In this document: positions 1-9,473 of the stretch, in pieces | Layout: each line of letters starts with the position of its first letter | Numbering within the stretch: position 1 is the stretch's first letter | Assembly (NCBI RefSeq): GCF_003143935.1 | Contig: NZ_QFRX01000001.1 | Span: 1,436,071-1,500,070, forward strand | Reading direction: 5' to 3' | Source of the DNA: Streptomyces sp. Act143 | Lineage (GTDB): Bacteria; Actinomycetota; Actinomycetes; Streptomycetales; Streptomycetaceae | DNA: 64,000 bases | Notes under the pieces: generated by a model | Told to the model about the DNA's origin: nothing | Databases searched by the model: none | What the model saw: the letters and a program-made list of their open reading frames with translations, nothing else | Program-made: the position numbers and the translations under genes

Positions 1-1487
1 ATCACGGATTCCTCGGTTGCTTCGGAGCGCGGGATCTCGGCGGTGAGCCGGCCCTCGTGCATCACCAGCACGCGGTCGGCCATGCCGAGGATCTCGGGCA
101 GGTCGGAGGAGATCATCAGGACCGCCACACCGTCGGCGGCCAGCTCACTGAGGAGCCGGTGCACCTCGGCCTTGGTGCCGACGTCGATGCCGCGGGTGGG
201 CTCGTCGACGATCAGCACCTTGGGGCCGGTGGCCAGCCATTTGGCGAGGACGACCTTCTGCTGGTTGCCGCCGGACAGGGTGTTGACCGTGTCGGCGATG
301 CGGGCGTACTTGACCTGGAGCTTGACGGCCCAGTCGAGGGACCGGCTGCGTTCGGCGCCGCGGTCCATCAGTCCGGCCTTCACGGTCGTACGGAGACCGG
401 TGAGGCCGATGTTGCGCTCGATGGACATGTCCATCACCAGGCCCTGGGCCCGCCGGTCCTCGGGGACGAGGGCGAGTCCGGAGGACATCGCGACCGACGG
501 GGCGCCGTTGGTGAGCTTCCTCCCGTCGAGTTCGACCTCGCCCGCGTCCCAGCGGTCGATGCCGAAGACGGCCCGGGCGACCTCGGTGCGGCCGGCGCCG
601 ACGAGTCCGGCGAGGCCGACGATCTCGCCGCGGCGGACGTCGAAGGAGACGTCGGTGAAGACGCCCTCCCGGGTCAGCCGGCGCACGCTGAGCGCCACCT
701 CGCCGGGCTGCACGTCCTGCTTGGGGTAGAGCTCGTCGAGGTCGCGGCCGACCATGCGGCGCACGAGGTCGTCCTCGGTCATGCCGTCGAGGAGCTCGCT
801 GGAGATCCAGGCGCCGTCGCGCAGCGTGGTGACCCGTCGGCAGATCTGGAAGATCTCCTCCAGGCGGTGCGAGATGAACAGCACCGCCGCGCCCTGTTCG
901 CGCAGGGTGCGCACGACGCCGAAGAGGCGGGCGACCTCGCTGCCGGTCAGGGCGGCGGTCGGCTCGTCCATGATCAGGACGCGGGCCTCGAAGGAGAGCG
1001 CCTTGGCGATCTCGACGATCTGCTGGTCCGCGATGGACAGCCCGCGTGCCGGGCGGTCGGGGTCGAGCTCGACGCCGAGGCGCTGCATCAGGGCGGCGGT
1101 GGCGTCGTGGGTGGCCTTGTGGTCGATGCGGCCGAGGGCCTTCCGGGGCTGGCGTCCCATGAAGATGTTCTCGGCGATCGACAGGTCGGGGAAGAGCGTG
1201 GGCTCCTGGTAGATCACGGCGATACCGGCGTCGCGGGCGTCACCGGGGCCGTGGAAGACGACGGGCTCGCCGTCGAGGAGTACCTGACCGGCGTCCGGTC
1301 GGTGCACCCCTGCAAGGGTCTTGATGAGAGTCGACTTGCCCGCGCCGTTCTCGCCGGCGAGGGCGTGGACCTCACCGGGAAACAGCTCCAGGGAGGCGTC
1401 CCGCAGGGCGCGTACGGCGCCGAAGGACTTCGAGATGTCCTTGAGCGCCAGCACCGGGGCCGGTCCCGCGTCGGACGGGTGGGTCAT
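1..1487 (-). CDS. sugar (probably rhamnose) ABC transporter ATP-binding protein, 3' end outside window
   Basis: Cytoplasmic ATPase of a CUT2-type sugar importer, with two fused nucleotide-binding domains. The reverse strand starts [20 protein letters not shown] at 1487 and stays open to the window edge (about 495 residues, so only the last few are missing). The first domain has Walker [10 protein letters not shown] and Walker [11 protein letters not shown]; the second has [15 protein letters not shown] and [11 protein letters not shown], the order seen in RbsA/MglA-like proteins. It diverges from the rhamnose catabolic genes across a shared 273-bp regulatory region, so rhamnose is the likely cargo. 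The substrate is inferred from context because ATPases of this type look alike. Permease and binding-protein genes probably follow outside the window. Confidence 0.9.
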   Translation of the reverse strand, partial: MTHPSDAGPAPVLALKDISKSFGAVRALRDASLELFPGEVHALAGENGAGKSTLIKTLAGVHRPDAGQVLLDGEPVVFHGPGDARDAGIAVIYQEPTLFPDLSIAENIFMGRQPRKALGRIDHKATHDATAALMQRLGVELDPDRPARGLSIADQQIVEIAKALSFEARVLIMDEPTAALTGSEVARLFGVVRTLREQGAAVLFISHRLEEIFQICRRVTTLRDGAWISSELLDGMTEDDLVRRMVGRDLDELYPKQDVQPGEVALSVRRLTREGVFTDVSFDVRRGEIVGLAGLVGAGRTEVARAVFGIDRWDAGEVELDGRKLTNGAPSVAMSSGLALVPEDRRAQGLVMDMSIERNIGLTGLRTTVKAGLMDRGAERSRSLDWAVKLQVKYARIADTVNTLSGGNQQKVVLAKWLATGPKVLIVDEPTRGIDVGTKAEVHRLLSELAADGVAVLMISSDLPEILGMADRVLVMHEGRLTAEIPRSEATEESV

Positions 1488-1531
1488 GAGGGGCTCCTCG
1501 ACGACGCCCGGGGACTGCCCTCACGGCGTCG

Positions 1532-1612
1532 TGAAAGGTTTCAACTTGGTTGCCGGGACGTTAGGCACGGCGCCCATGTCACGTCAATGGGTTCGTGTCG
1601 AAAAAATTTCGA
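1532..1612 (-). promoter_or_regulatory. promoter and LacI-type operator of the ABC ATPase gene
   Basis: On the reverse strand TTGACG (1587-1582) and TAACGT (1563-1558) are separated by 18 bases. The palindrome TGAAAGGTTTCA (1532-1543) lies just downstream, about where transcription should begin. Its half-sites match the LacI-family pattern TGAAA-N2-TTTCA and the sites before rhaI and the rhamnosidase gene. A second inverted repeat, TCGAAA-AAA-TTTCGA (1598-1612), lies just upstream of the -35 box and could be another binding site. Promoter assignment is by eye. Confidence 0.6.
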
Positions 1613-1661
1613 GACTCATAGGTCACAGCCGGGTCACGAGCAACAGGCTTGGTCGCGGGGC

Positions 1662-1709
1662 TTGACACCCCTTCGGACGGCTCATACTTTCCCGTCTTGA
1701 ATCGTTTCA
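1662..1709 (+). promoter_or_regulatory. promoter and LacI-type operator of the rhaI operon
   Basis: TTGACA (1662-1667) and TACTTT (1685-1690) are 17 bases apart, a good vegetative-type promoter. TGAATCGTTTCA (1698-1709) follows the -10 box and is a near-perfect palindrome around CG, as LacI-family operators are. Its position over the start point suggests repression relieved by rhamnose or a derivative. No LacI gene lies beside it, so the repressor gene is probably just outside the window. Confidence 0.65.
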
Positions 1710-1760
1710 CAGTGAAGCCGTTCGGAAACCCTTCGGACCCGACGTCACAGGAGCCCTCAA

Positions 1761-2930
1761 GTGACCGAGCTCGCCGCGGTGAAAGCCGCGCTCAAGACAC
1801 AGGCAGTCGAGACACCGTCGTGGGCGTACGGGAACTCGGGGACCCGCTTCAAGGTGTTCGCGCAACAGGGTGTCCCGCGCGATCCCTGGGAGAAGCTCGA
1901 CGATGCCGCACAGGTGCACAAGTTCACCGGGGTGGCGCCGACCGTGGCGCTGCACATCCCGTGGGACAAGGTCGAGGGCTCCGATGGATACGCAGAGCTG
2001 GCCAAGCACGCGCAGGAGCGCGGGGTGAAGCTCGGCGCGATCAACTCCAACACCTTCCAGGACGACGACTACAAGCTGGGCAGCATCTGTCACCCGGATG
2101 CGGCGGTGCGCCGCAAGGCCGTCGACCACCTGCTGGAATGCGTCGACATCATGGACGCGACCGGGTCCCGTGACCTGAAGCTGTGGTTCGCCGACGGCAC
2201 GAACTATCCCGGGCAGGACGACATCCGCGCCCGCCAGGACCGGCTCGCCGAGGGCCTGGCCGAGGTCTACGAGCGGCTGGGCGACGGGCAGCGGATGCTG
2301 CTGGAGTACAAGTTCTTCGAGCCCGCCTTCTACTCGACGGACGTGCCGGACTGGGGCACGGCGTACGCCCACTGCCTCAAGCTCGGCGAGAAGGCGCAGG
2401 TCGTGGTCGACACCGGGCACCACGCGCCCGGGACCAACATCGAGTTCATCGTCGCCACGCTGCTGCGGGAGGGGAAGCTCGGCGGGTTCGACTTCAACTC
2501 GCGGTTCTACGCGGACGACGACCTGATGGTCGGGGCCGCCGACCCGTTCCAGCTGTTCCGGATCATGTACGAGGTGGTCCGCGGGGGCGGGTTCACGCCC
2601 GAGGTCGCGTTCATGCTCGACCAGTGCCACAACATCGAGGCGAAGATTCCGGCGATCATCCGGTCGGTGATGAACGTGCAGGAGGCGACGGCCAAGGCGC
2701 TGCTGGTCGACCGGGACGCGCTGTCCGCCGCGCAGGCTTCGGGGGATGTGCTCGAGGCCAACGCCGTGATCATGGATGCGTACAACACGGATGTGCGGCC
2801 GCTTCTCCGTGAGGTGCGGGAGGAGATGGGGCTGGACGCCGACCCGATGGCTGCGTATCGCCGGTCCGGGTGGGCGGAGAAGATCGTGACCGAGCGTGTG
2901 GGTGGGCAGCAGGCCGGTTGGGGGGCGTAA
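1761..2930 (+). CDS. rhaI: L-rhamnose isomerase
   Basis: Converts L-rhamnose to L-rhamnulose in the cytoplasm, the first catabolic step. The 389-residue protein resembles the Pseudomonas stutzeri-type RhaI, a metal-dependent TIM barrel, rather than E. coli RhaA. Visible signature stretches are VALHIPWDK (62-70), [11 protein letters not shown] with Glu182, [11 protein letters not shown] with Asp217 and His220, and [11 protein letters not shown] with Asp287; these fit the metal and substrate ligands of the family. The ATG at 1761 follows the promoter/operator closely. It is the first gene of a collinear run with the aldolase/dehydrogenase and rhaB. Confidence 0.93.
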   Translation: MTELAAVKAALKTQAVETPSWAYGNSGTRFKVFAQQGVPRDPWEKLDDAAQVHKFTGVAPTVALHIPWDKVEGSDGYAELAKHAQERGVKLGAINSNTFQDDDYKLGSICHPDAAVRRKAVDHLLECVDIMDATGSRDLKLWFADGTNYPGQDDIRARQDRLAEGLAEVYERLGDGQRMLLEYKFFEPAFYSTDVPDWGTAYAHCLKLGEKAQVVVDTGHHAPGTNIEFIVATLLREGKLGGFDFNSRFYADDDLMVGAADPFQLFRIMYEVVRGGGFTPEVAFMLDQCHNIEAKIPAIIRSVMNVQEATAKALLVDRDALSAAQASGDVLEANAVIMDAYNTDVRPLLREVREEMGLDADPMAAYRRSGWAEKIVTERVGGQQAGWGA

Positions 2931-2974
2931 GCGTCTGCCGGATTCTGTTTCGTTGCGGGGTGCGGGCCGGTCGT

Positions 2975-3010
2975 GGCTGGTCGCGCAGTTCCCCGCGCCC
3001 CTAGGGGCAG
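2975..3010. repeat. Streptomyces-type intergenic GC palindromic repeat
   Basis: The segment begins GGCTGGTCGCGCAGTTCCCC and continues into CGCGCCCCTAGGGG. From memory, this string and its variants recur in very many Streptomyces intergenic regions, often just after stop codons, and may act as weak terminators or processing sites. Here it sits between rhaI and the aldolase/dehydrogenase gene. Its role is unproven. Confidence 0.6.
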
Positions 3011-3045
3011 GTACTCACCCCTCTCTTCAGAAGGAACTGGAAGTC

Positions 3046-5085
3046 ATGGCCGTACATCCCGAGGCTGCCGCTCTCCTCGCTCGCTCCCATCGGCTCGGTG
3101 CCGACCCCCGCAACACCAACTACGCCGGCGGCAACGCGTCGGCGAAAGGTATCGATAGCGATCCCGTCACCGGGGGCGATGTCGAGCTGATGTGGGTCAA
3201 GGGGTCCGGTGGGGACCTCGGGACCCTGACCGAGGCGGGGCTGGCCGTACTGCGGCTGGACCGGCTGCGGGCGCTCGTCGACGTCTACCCGGGTGTCGAG
3301 CGCGAGGACGAGATGGTCGCCGCGTTCGACTACTGCCTGCACGGCAAGGGCGGGGCCGCCCCCTCCATCGACACCGCGATGCACGGGCTCGTCGACGCCG
3401 CCCACGTCGATCACCTGCACCCCGACTCCGGGATCGCGCTGGCCTGTGCCGCCGACGGCGAGAAGCTGACCGCCGAGTGCTTCGGCGACACCGTGGCCTG
3501 GGTGCCGTGGCGGCGGCCCGGGTTCCAGCTGGGCCTGGACATCGCCGCGATCAAGGAGGCCAACCCGCAGGCGATCGGTGTCGTCCTGGGCGGGCACGGC
3601 ATCACGGCCTGGGGCGCGACCGCCGAGGAGTGCGAGCGCAACTCCCTGCACATCATCCGTACCGCCGAGGCCTTCCTCGCCGAGCACGGCAAGGCCGAGC
3701 CCTTCGGGCCGGTGATCGAGGGGTACGAGGCCCTCGGTGAGAGGGAGCGGCGCGAGCGGGCCGCCGCGCTGGCTCCTCATGTACGGGCCATCGCCTCGCA
3801 GGACCGGCCCCAGGTCGGGCACTTCACCGACTCGGACGTGGTGCTGGAGTTCCTCTCCCGTGCCGAGCACCCGCGGCTCGCCGCGCTGGGCACCTCCTGC
3901 CCGGACCACTTCCTGCGCACCAAGGTGGCCCCGCTCGTCCTCGACCTGCCGCCCGCCGCCCCGCTGGAGGAGGCGATCGCACGGCTGAAGGAGCTGCACG
4001 CCGCCTACCGCGAGGAGTACGCCGCCTACTACCAGCGGCACGCCCTGCCCGACTCCCCCGCCATGCGCGGTGCGGACCCGGCGATCGTGCTGATCCCCGG
4101 TGTGGGCATGTTCTCCTTCGGCAAGGACAAGCAGACCGCCCGGGTGGCCGGCGAGTTCTACGTCAACGCCATCAACGTGATGCGGGGCGCCGAGGCCGTC
4201 TCCGCCTACTCCCCCATCGAGGAGTCGGAGAAGTTCCGGATCGAGTACTGGGCGCTGGAGGAGGCCAAGCTCCAGCGGATGCCGAGGCCGAAGCCGCTGG
4301 CGACCCGGGTCGCGCTGGTGACGGGGGCGGGCAGCGGGATCGGCAAGGCCATCGCGCAGCGGCTGGTCGCCGAGGGTGCGTGTGTCGTGGTCGCCGATCT
4401 CAACGGTGACAACGCCTCCGCCGTCGCCGAGGAGCTCGGCGGGCCCGACAAGGCCGTCGCCGTGACCGTGGACGTGACCTCCGAGGAGCAGATCGCCGCG
4501 GCCTTCAAGGCGGCCGTGCTCGCCTTCGGTGGCGTGGACCTCGTCGTCAACAACGCCGGCATCTCCATCTCCAAGCCGCTGCTGGAGACCTCCGCCAAGG
4601 ACTGGGACCTCCAGCACGACATCATGGCCCGCGGGTCGTTCCTCGTCTCGCGTGAGGCGGCCCGGGTGATGACCGCGCAGCAGCTGGGCGGCGACATCGT
4701 CTACATCGCCTCGAAGAACGCCGTCTTCGCCGGGCCCAACAACATCGCCTACTCCGCCACCAAGGCCGACCAGGCCCACCAGGTGCGGCTGCTGGCCGCC
4801 GAGTTGGGTGAGCACGGCATCCGCGTCAACGGGGTCAACCCGGACGGCGTGGTGCGCGGTTCCGGGATTTTCGCCGGTGGCTGGGGCGCCCAGCGCGCGG
4901 CGACCTACGGGATCGAGGAGGAGAAGCTGGGCGAGTTCTACGCCCAGCGGACCATCCTCAAGCGCGAGGTGCTGCCCGAGCACGTCGCCAACGCCGTCTT
5001 CGCGCTGACCGGTGGCGAGTTGACCCACACCACCGGTCTGCATGTCCCCGTCGACGCCGGCGTCGCGGCCGCCTTCCTGCGGTGA
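3046..5085 (+). CDS. rhaEW: bifunctional rhamnulose-1-phosphate aldolase / L-lactaldehyde dehydrogenase
   Basis: Fused enzyme of about 679 residues. The N-terminal class II aldolase domain (about 1-410) should split rhamnulose-1-phosphate into DHAP and L-lactaldehyde; it shows zinc-type histidines in DHLHPDSG (His123, His125) and GGHGITAWG (His184). The C-terminal short-chain dehydrogenase (about 420-679) has the cofactor motif TGAGSGIG (426-433), NNAG (502-505) and the YSATK motif (Tyr569, Lys573), and should oxidise lactaldehyde to lactate. The ATG at 3046 follows AGAAGGAACTGG, and the open frame upstream of it is not conserved-looking. The stop overlaps the rhaB start by four bases (GTGA). 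The fusion is typical of Bacillus/actinobacterial rhamnose operons. Confidence 0.92.
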   Translation: MAVHPEAAALLARSHRLGADPRNTNYAGGNASAKGIDSDPVTGGDVELMWVKGSGGDLGTLTEAGLAVLRLDRLRALVDVYPGVEREDEMVAAFDYCLHGKGGAAPSIDTAMHGLVDAAHVDHLHPDSGIALACAADGEKLTAECFGDTVAWVPWRRPGFQLGLDIAAIKEANPQAIGVVLGGHGITAWGATAEECERNSLHIIRTAEAFLAEHGKAEPFGPVIEGYEALGERERRERAAALAPHVRAIASQDRPQVGHFTDSDVVLEFLSRAEHPRLAALGTSCPDHFLRTKVAPLVLDLPPAAPLEEAIARLKELHAAYREEYAAYYQRHALPDSPAMRGADPAIVLIPGVGMFSFGKDKQTARVAGEFYVNAINVMRGAEAVSAYSPIEESEKFRIEYWALEEAKLQRMPRPKPLATRVALVTGAGSGIGKAIAQRLVAEGACVVVADLNGDNASAVAEELGGPDKAVAVTVDVTSEEQIAAAFKAAVLAFGGVDLVVNNAGISISKPLLETSAKDWDLQHDIMARGSFLVSREAARVMTAQQLGGDIVYIASKNAVFAGPNNIAYSATKADQAHQVRLLAAELGEHGIRVNGVNPDGVVRGSGIFAGGWGAQRAATYGIEEEKLGEFYAQRTILKREVLPEHVANAVFALTGGELTHTTGLHVPVDAGVAAAFLR

Positions 5086-6527
5086 GCGCGCTCGTGAAGT
5101 CGTACGCCGCGGTCGACCTCGGCGCGTCCAGCGGACGTGTCATGGTCGGCCGCGTCGGCCCCGACAGCCTGGAGCTGGCCGAGGCGCACCGGTTCGTGAA
5201 CCGGCCGGTGCGGGTGCCGGAGGGGCTGCGGTGGGACGTCCTGGCGCTGTACGCCGGGGTGCTGGACGGGCTGAGGGCCGCCGGGCAGGTCGACTCCGTC
5301 GGCATCGACAGCTGGGCCGTGGACTACGGCCTGCTGGACGCCGACGGGGCGCTGCTCGGCAACCCGGTGCACTACCGGGACTCCCGCACCGAGGGCGTCG
5401 CGGAGAAGGTGTGGGCGACCGTCCCGGCGGAGGAGCTGTACGCCGCCACCGGATTGCAGTACGCGCCGTTCAACACCCTCTACCAGTTGATCGCCGCCAA
5501 GGAGCAACTCCCCTCCGCACAGCGCTTGTTGCTGATGCCGGATCTGCTGGCGTACTGGCTCACCGGCGAGCAGGGCACCGAGCTGACCAACGCCTCGACG
5601 ACCCAGCTGATCGATCCCCGGACGCGCCAGTGGTCGTACGACATCGCCTCCCGGCTGGGGATCGACCTCGGGCTGTTCGCGCCGCTGCGGCAGCCCGGTG
5701 ATCCGGCGGGAGTGCTGCGGCCCGAAGTGCTGGAGGAGACGGGGCTGCGCGGGCCGGTCCCGGTGACGACGGTCGGGTCGCACGACACCGCGTCCGCAGT
5801 GGCCGCCGTGCCGGCCGCCGCCGCCGAGCGGTTCGCGTACATCTGCACCGGCACCTGGTCGCTGGCGGGCCTCGAACTCGGCGCCCCCGTGCTGACCGAG
5901 GAGAGCCGGGCCGCCAACTTCACCAACGAACTGGGGCTGGACGGCACGGTCCGGTACCTGCGCAACATCATGGGGCTCTGGCTGCTCCAGGAGTGCGTAC
6001 GGGCCTGGGGCGAGCCGGAGTTGGGGACGCTGCTCCTCGACGCGGCGAAGGCGCCGGCGCTGCGGTCGGTGGTGGACGCCTCCGATCCCGCGTTCCTCGC
6101 GCCGGGCCGGATGCCGGAGCGGATCGCCGAGGCCTGCCGCGCCTCGGGGCAGCCGGTGCCCGGGACGCCCGGCGAGATCACGCGCTGCATCCTCGACTCG
6201 CTGGCGCTCGCCCACCGCAAGGCCGTCGCCGACGCGCAGCGGCTCGCGGGGCAGGAGGCCGACGTCGTGTACGTCGTCGGCGGCGGCACCCGCAACGCGC
6301 TGCTGTGCCAGCTCACCGCCGACGCCTGCGGGCTGCCGGTGGTGGCGGGCCCGACGGAGGCGGCGGCTCTCGGGAACGTGCTGGTCCAGGCGCGCGCCCA
6401 CGGCCTGGTCGGCGACCTCGTGGACGGGCGGCGCCTGCTCACCCGTACCCAGCCGCTGACCCGGTACGAGCCCCAGGGGGACACGGCGCCCTGGCGTGCG
6501 GCGGAGGCCCGGCTCGCCGTGCGGTGA
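5082..6527 (+). CDS. rhaB: rhamnulokinase
   Basis: Phosphorylates L-rhamnulose with ATP to give the substrate of the upstream aldolase. The 481-residue protein belongs to the FGGY carbohydrate kinase family: phosphate-binding DLGASSGRV (12-20), a central GTWSLAGLELG and a C-terminal nucleotide-binding VVGGGTRNALLCQL. The GTG start at 5082 overlaps the previous stop, so translation is probably coupled. Gene order isomerase, aldolase/dehydrogenase, kinase supports rhamnose rather than xylulose or glycerol specificity. Confidence 0.92.
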   Translation: MSALVKSYAAVDLGASSGRVMVGRVGPDSLELAEAHRFVNRPVRVPEGLRWDVLALYAGVLDGLRAAGQVDSVGIDSWAVDYGLLDADGALLGNPVHYRDSRTEGVAEKVWATVPAEELYAATGLQYAPFNTLYQLIAAKEQLPSAQRLLLMPDLLAYWLTGEQGTELTNASTTQLIDPRTRQWSYDIASRLGIDLGLFAPLRQPGDPAGVLRPEVLEETGLRGPVPVTTVGSHDTASAVAAVPAAAAERFAYICTGTWSLAGLELGAPVLTEESRAANFTNELGLDGTVRYLRNIMGLWLLQECVRAWGEPELGTLLLDAAKAPALRSVVDASDPAFLAPGRMPERIAEACRASGQPVPGTPGEITRCILDSLALAHRKAVADAQRLAGQEADVVYVVGGGTRNALLCQLTADACGLPVVAGPTEAAALGNVLVQARAHGLVGDLVDGRRLLTRTQPLTRYEPQGDTAPWRAAEARLAVR

Positions 6528-6568
6528 GCGGGGTCTCCCCCTGGCCGCGGGTCCGCACTACCCTGCAC

Positions 6569-6586
6569 TCATCCGATGATCGATCA
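6569..6586. promoter_or_regulatory. overlapping palindromes before lutA, possible GntR-type operator
   Basis: In the 71-base gap between rhaB and lutA, the odd-centred palindrome TCATCCGATGA (6569-6579) overlaps the even palindrome TGATCGATCA (6577-6586), 13-30 bases before the lutA ATG. Sites of the form TCATC-N-GATGA resemble operators of GntR/FadR-type regulators, the class that includes lactate regulators such as LldR and LutR. It suggests lutABC can also be expressed independently of the rha genes. Confidence 0.45.
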
Positions 6587-6598
6587 CAAGGAGCCGCG

Positions 6599-7354
6599 AT
6601 GCGTGTCGCCCTGTTCCTGACCTGTGTCAACGACACGCTCTATCCGGACACCGGGCGCGCCGTGGTGAAACTGCTGACCAGGCTGGGCGTCGAGGTCGAC
6701 TTCCCGATGGCCCAGACCTGCTGCGGGCAGGCGCACTACAACACCGGATACCGGCATGAGACCGAGCCGATGGCCCGGCACTTCTCCGATGTCTTCGGGG
6801 AGTACGAGGCGATCGTCACGCCGTCCGGTTCGTGCGGGGCGATGGTGCGGGAGCTGTATCCGCGGCTGGGTGAGCGGGCGCGGGCGGAGGGGCGCGGGGA
6901 CGGGCTCGCGACCGCGCTGGCGCCGGTGGTGCCGAAGACGTACGAACTCACGGAGTTCCTGGTGGACGTGGTCGGGGTGACGGACGTGGGCGCGTACTAC
7001 CCGCACAAGGTGACCTACCATCCGACCTGCCACGGGCTGCGCGGACTGGGGTTGGGCGACCGGCCCCGGCGGCTGCTCCAGGCGGTGCGGGGGCTGGAGC
7101 TGGTGGAGCTGCCGGGGGCGGAGGAGTGCTGTGGCTTCGGCGGCACCTTCTCCCTGAAGAACTCCGATGTCTCGGCGGCGATGGGCGCGGACAAGGTGCG
7201 CAACGCCGAGTCGACCGGCGCAGAAGTGCTGTGCGCGGCCGACAACTCCTGTCTTATGCACATCGGCGGCACCATGGCCCGGCTGAGCACGGAGATGCGG
7301 CCGGTGCACATCGCGGAGATCCTGGCGAGCACGGAGGAGGAGCCGGCGGCATGA
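6599..7354 (+). CDS. lutA: L-lactate oxidation iron-sulfur protein LutA
   Basis: Subunit of the LutABC complex that oxidises L-lactate to pyruvate. The 251-residue protein carries the two cysteine-rich CCG repeats of the family: QTCCGQAHYNTGY near 40-52 with SGSCG near 80, and HPTCHGLRGLG with EECCGFGGTFS in the C-terminal half. The ATG at 6599 is preceded by CAAGGAGCC, a good ribosome site, whereas the longer open frame upstream lies inside rhaB. In this cluster it should process the lactate released by the aldolase/dehydrogenase. Its stop overlaps the lutB start (ATGA). Confidence 0.92.
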   Translation: MRVALFLTCVNDTLYPDTGRAVVKLLTRLGVEVDFPMAQTCCGQAHYNTGYRHETEPMARHFSDVFGEYEAIVTPSGSCGAMVRELYPRLGERARAEGRGDGLATALAPVVPKTYELTEFLVDVVGVTDVGAYYPHKVTYHPTCHGLRGLGLGDRPRRLLQAVRGLELVELPGAEECCGFGGTFSLKNSDVSAAMGADKVRNAESTGAEVLCAADNSCLMHIGGTMARLSTEMRPVHIAEILASTEEEPAA

Positions 7355-8820
7355 GCGGCACGTTCGTAGGGATGCCGGCCTTCCCCGAGGCCGCGCACGA
7401 GGCCGTCAACAACCCGACGCTGCGCGGCAATCTGCGGCATGCCACGCACACGATCCGCGCCAAGCGCGAGAAGGCCGTCGCCGAGGTCTCCGACTGGGCG
7501 GAGCTGCGCGAGGCGGGCAAGCGGATCAAGGATCACACACTCCGTCATCTCGACAGGTATCTGGTCCAGTTGGAGGAGTCGGTGACGGCGGCGGGCGGCA
7601 CCGTTCACTGGGCCGCCGACGCCGACGAGGCGAACCGGATCGTCACCGAACTGGTCAAGGCCACCGGCGAGTCGGAGGTCGTCAAGGTCAAGTCGATGGC
7701 CACGCAGGAGATCGGGCTCAACGAGGCGCTGGAGGCCGCGGGCATCCACGCCTACGAGACCGATCTCGCCGAGCTGATCGTGCAGTTGGGCAAGGAGCGC
7801 CCCTCGCACATCCTGGTGCCCGCCATCCACCGCAACCGGGGCGAGATCCGGGACATCTTCACGCGCGAGATGAGCGAGTGGGGGCGCCCGGCCCCCGAGG
7901 GCCTGACCGACACCCCCGCCGAACTCGCCGAGGCCGCCCGCCTCCACCTGCGCGAGAAGTTCCTGCGCGCCAAGGTCGGCGTCTCCGGCGCCAACTTCAT
8001 GGTCGCCGAGACCGGCACGCTGGTGGTCGTGGAATCGGAGGGCAACGGGCGGATGTGCCTGACCCTGCCCGAGACGCTGATCTCGGTGGTGGGCATCGAG
8101 AAGATCGTGCCGACCTGGCAGGACCTGGAGGTCTTCCTCCAGACGCTCCCGCGCTCCTCCACCGCCGAGCGGATGAACCCGTACACGTCGACGTGGACGG
8201 GCACGACCGACGGGGACGGGCCGAGGACCTTCCACCTGGTGCTGCTGGACAACGGCCGCACCGACACCCTCGCCGACGAGGTCGGCCGCCAGGCGCTGCG
8301 CTGCATCCGCTGCTCGGCCTGTCTGAACGTGTGCCCGGTGTACGAGCGGGCGGGCGGCCACGCCTACGGCTCGGTGTACCCCGGGCCGATCGGCGCCATC
8401 CTCAGCCCTCAGCTCCGCGGCACGCAGAGCGAGATCGACGCCTCCCTGCCGTACGCCTCCTCGCTGTGCGGCGCCTGCTACGAGGTGTGCCCCGTCGCCA
8501 TCGACATCCCCGAGGTGCTGGTGCATCTGCGGGAACGCGTCGTGCAGGGCGGTGAGGTGACGCGGGCGGGCAACAAGGTGGTGCTCAAGCCGGCCAAGGG
8601 ACACGCGGCCGAGCGGGCGACGATGCGGGCGGCCCGCTGGGCGTTCGCGCGTCCGGGCGTCCTGCGTACCGGCCAGCGGCTCGCCTCCCGCACCCGCCGG
8701 CTGCATCCGCGCACCCTGCCGGGGCCGGGCAAGGCGTGGAGCGGGACACGGGATCTGCCACCCGTGCCCGCGGAGCCGTTCCGTGACTGGTGGCAGCGGA
8801 CTCAGGGCGGTGCCGAGTGA
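7351..8820 (+). CDS. lutB: L-lactate oxidation iron-sulfur protein LutB
   Basis: Largest subunit of the lactate oxidation complex, 489 residues. It has an N-terminal LUD-type domain and two ferredoxin-like cysteine clusters, CIRCSACLNVCPV (Cys318, 321, 324, 328) and CGACYEVCPV (Cys373, 376, 380), expected to hold [4Fe-4S] centres. The ATG at 7351 overlaps the lutA stop and the protein ends on the lutC start, so the three genes are tightly coupled. Length and order match known lutABC operons. Confidence 0.93.
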   Translation: MSGTFVGMPAFPEAAHEAVNNPTLRGNLRHATHTIRAKREKAVAEVSDWAELREAGKRIKDHTLRHLDRYLVQLEESVTAAGGTVHWAADADEANRIVTELVKATGESEVVKVKSMATQEIGLNEALEAAGIHAYETDLAELIVQLGKERPSHILVPAIHRNRGEIRDIFTREMSEWGRPAPEGLTDTPAELAEAARLHLREKFLRAKVGVSGANFMVAETGTLVVVESEGNGRMCLTLPETLISVVGIEKIVPTWQDLEVFLQTLPRSSTAERMNPYTSTWTGTTDGDGPRTFHLVLLDNGRTDTLADEVGRQALRCIRCSACLNVCPVYERAGGHAYGSVYPGPIGAILSPQLRGTQSEIDASLPYASSLCGACYEVCPVAIDIPEVLVHLRERVVQGGEVTRAGNKVVLKPAKGHAAERATMRAARWAFARPGVLRTGQRLASRTRRLHPRTLPGPGKAWSGTRDLPPVPAEPFRDWWQRTQGGAE

Positions 8821-9473
8821 GCAGCAGGGAACGGATTCTGGGCCGGGTGCGGCGGGCTCTGGCCGACGCGCCGGGCGAGGACGCCCCGGTCGAGCGCACG
8901 TACCTGCGCGAGCACGGCGACCGCAGCGTCGGGGAGACCACCGAGCTCCTCGCCGAGAACCTCGCCGACTACCGGGCGATCGTGCACCGTTGCGCCCCCG
9001 GCGACCTCGCGGTGACGCTCGCCGGGATGCTGGCCGCGCGCGGGGCGAAGACGGTGCTCGTGCCGCCGGGTCTGGACCCGGCGTGGCTCGCGGACACCGA
9101 CGCCGAGCAGGTTCCCGACCGGATCGAGAGCACCCCGCACGAACTGGACCGGATCGACAGCGTGGTCACCGCCTGCGCGGTCGCCGTCGCCGAGACCGGC
9201 ACGATCGTGCTGGACGGCGGCCCGGACCAGGGCCGCCGCCGGATCACGCTCGTCCCCGACCACCACATCTGTGTCGTACGGGTCCCCGACCAGGTCGTCT
9301 CGTCGGTGCCGCAGGCCCTCGAACGCCTCGACCCGGCACGCCCGTTGACGTGGATCTCCGGTCCGTCGGCGACCAGCGACATCGAGCTGGACCGGGTCGA
9401 GGGGGTGCACGGCCCGCGCACCCTGGAGGTGGTGCTGGTCGGCCCTCAGCCGAGCGCGGAGGTCACCTCGTAG
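8817..9473 (+). CDS. lutC: lactate utilization protein LutC
   Basis: LUD-domain protein (218 residues) completing LutABC. The GTG at 8817, overlapping the lutB stop (GTGA), gives VSSRERILGRVRRAL, the usual helical N terminus. Further features are an ETGTIVLDGG stretch and VPDHHICVV in the second half. Its 3' end overlaps the convergent rhamnosidase gene by 28 bases, so no room is left for a terminator and the two messages may form antisense RNA at their ends. Confidence 0.9.
   Translation: MSSRERILGRVRRALADAPGEDAPVERTYLREHGDRSVGETTELLAENLADYRAIVHRCAPGDLAVTLAGMLAARGAKTVLVPPGLDPAWLADTDAEQVPDRIESTPHELDRIDSVVTACAVAVAETGTIVLDGGPDQGRRRITLVPDHHICVVRVPDQVVSSVPQALERLDPARPLTWISGPSATSDIELDRVEGVHGPRTLEVVLVGPQPSAEVTS

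Noticed and set aside
57..1700. 547-residue plus-strand open frame over the ABC ATPase
   Set aside because: Shadow of the real minus-strand gene, whose Walker and signature motifs are intact; the plus frame is low-complexity and has no family features.
2896..3045. N-terminal extension of the aldolase/dehydrogenase
   Set aside because: It would translate the end of rhaI and an intergenic repeat; ATG 3046 has a ribosome site and gives the normal length.
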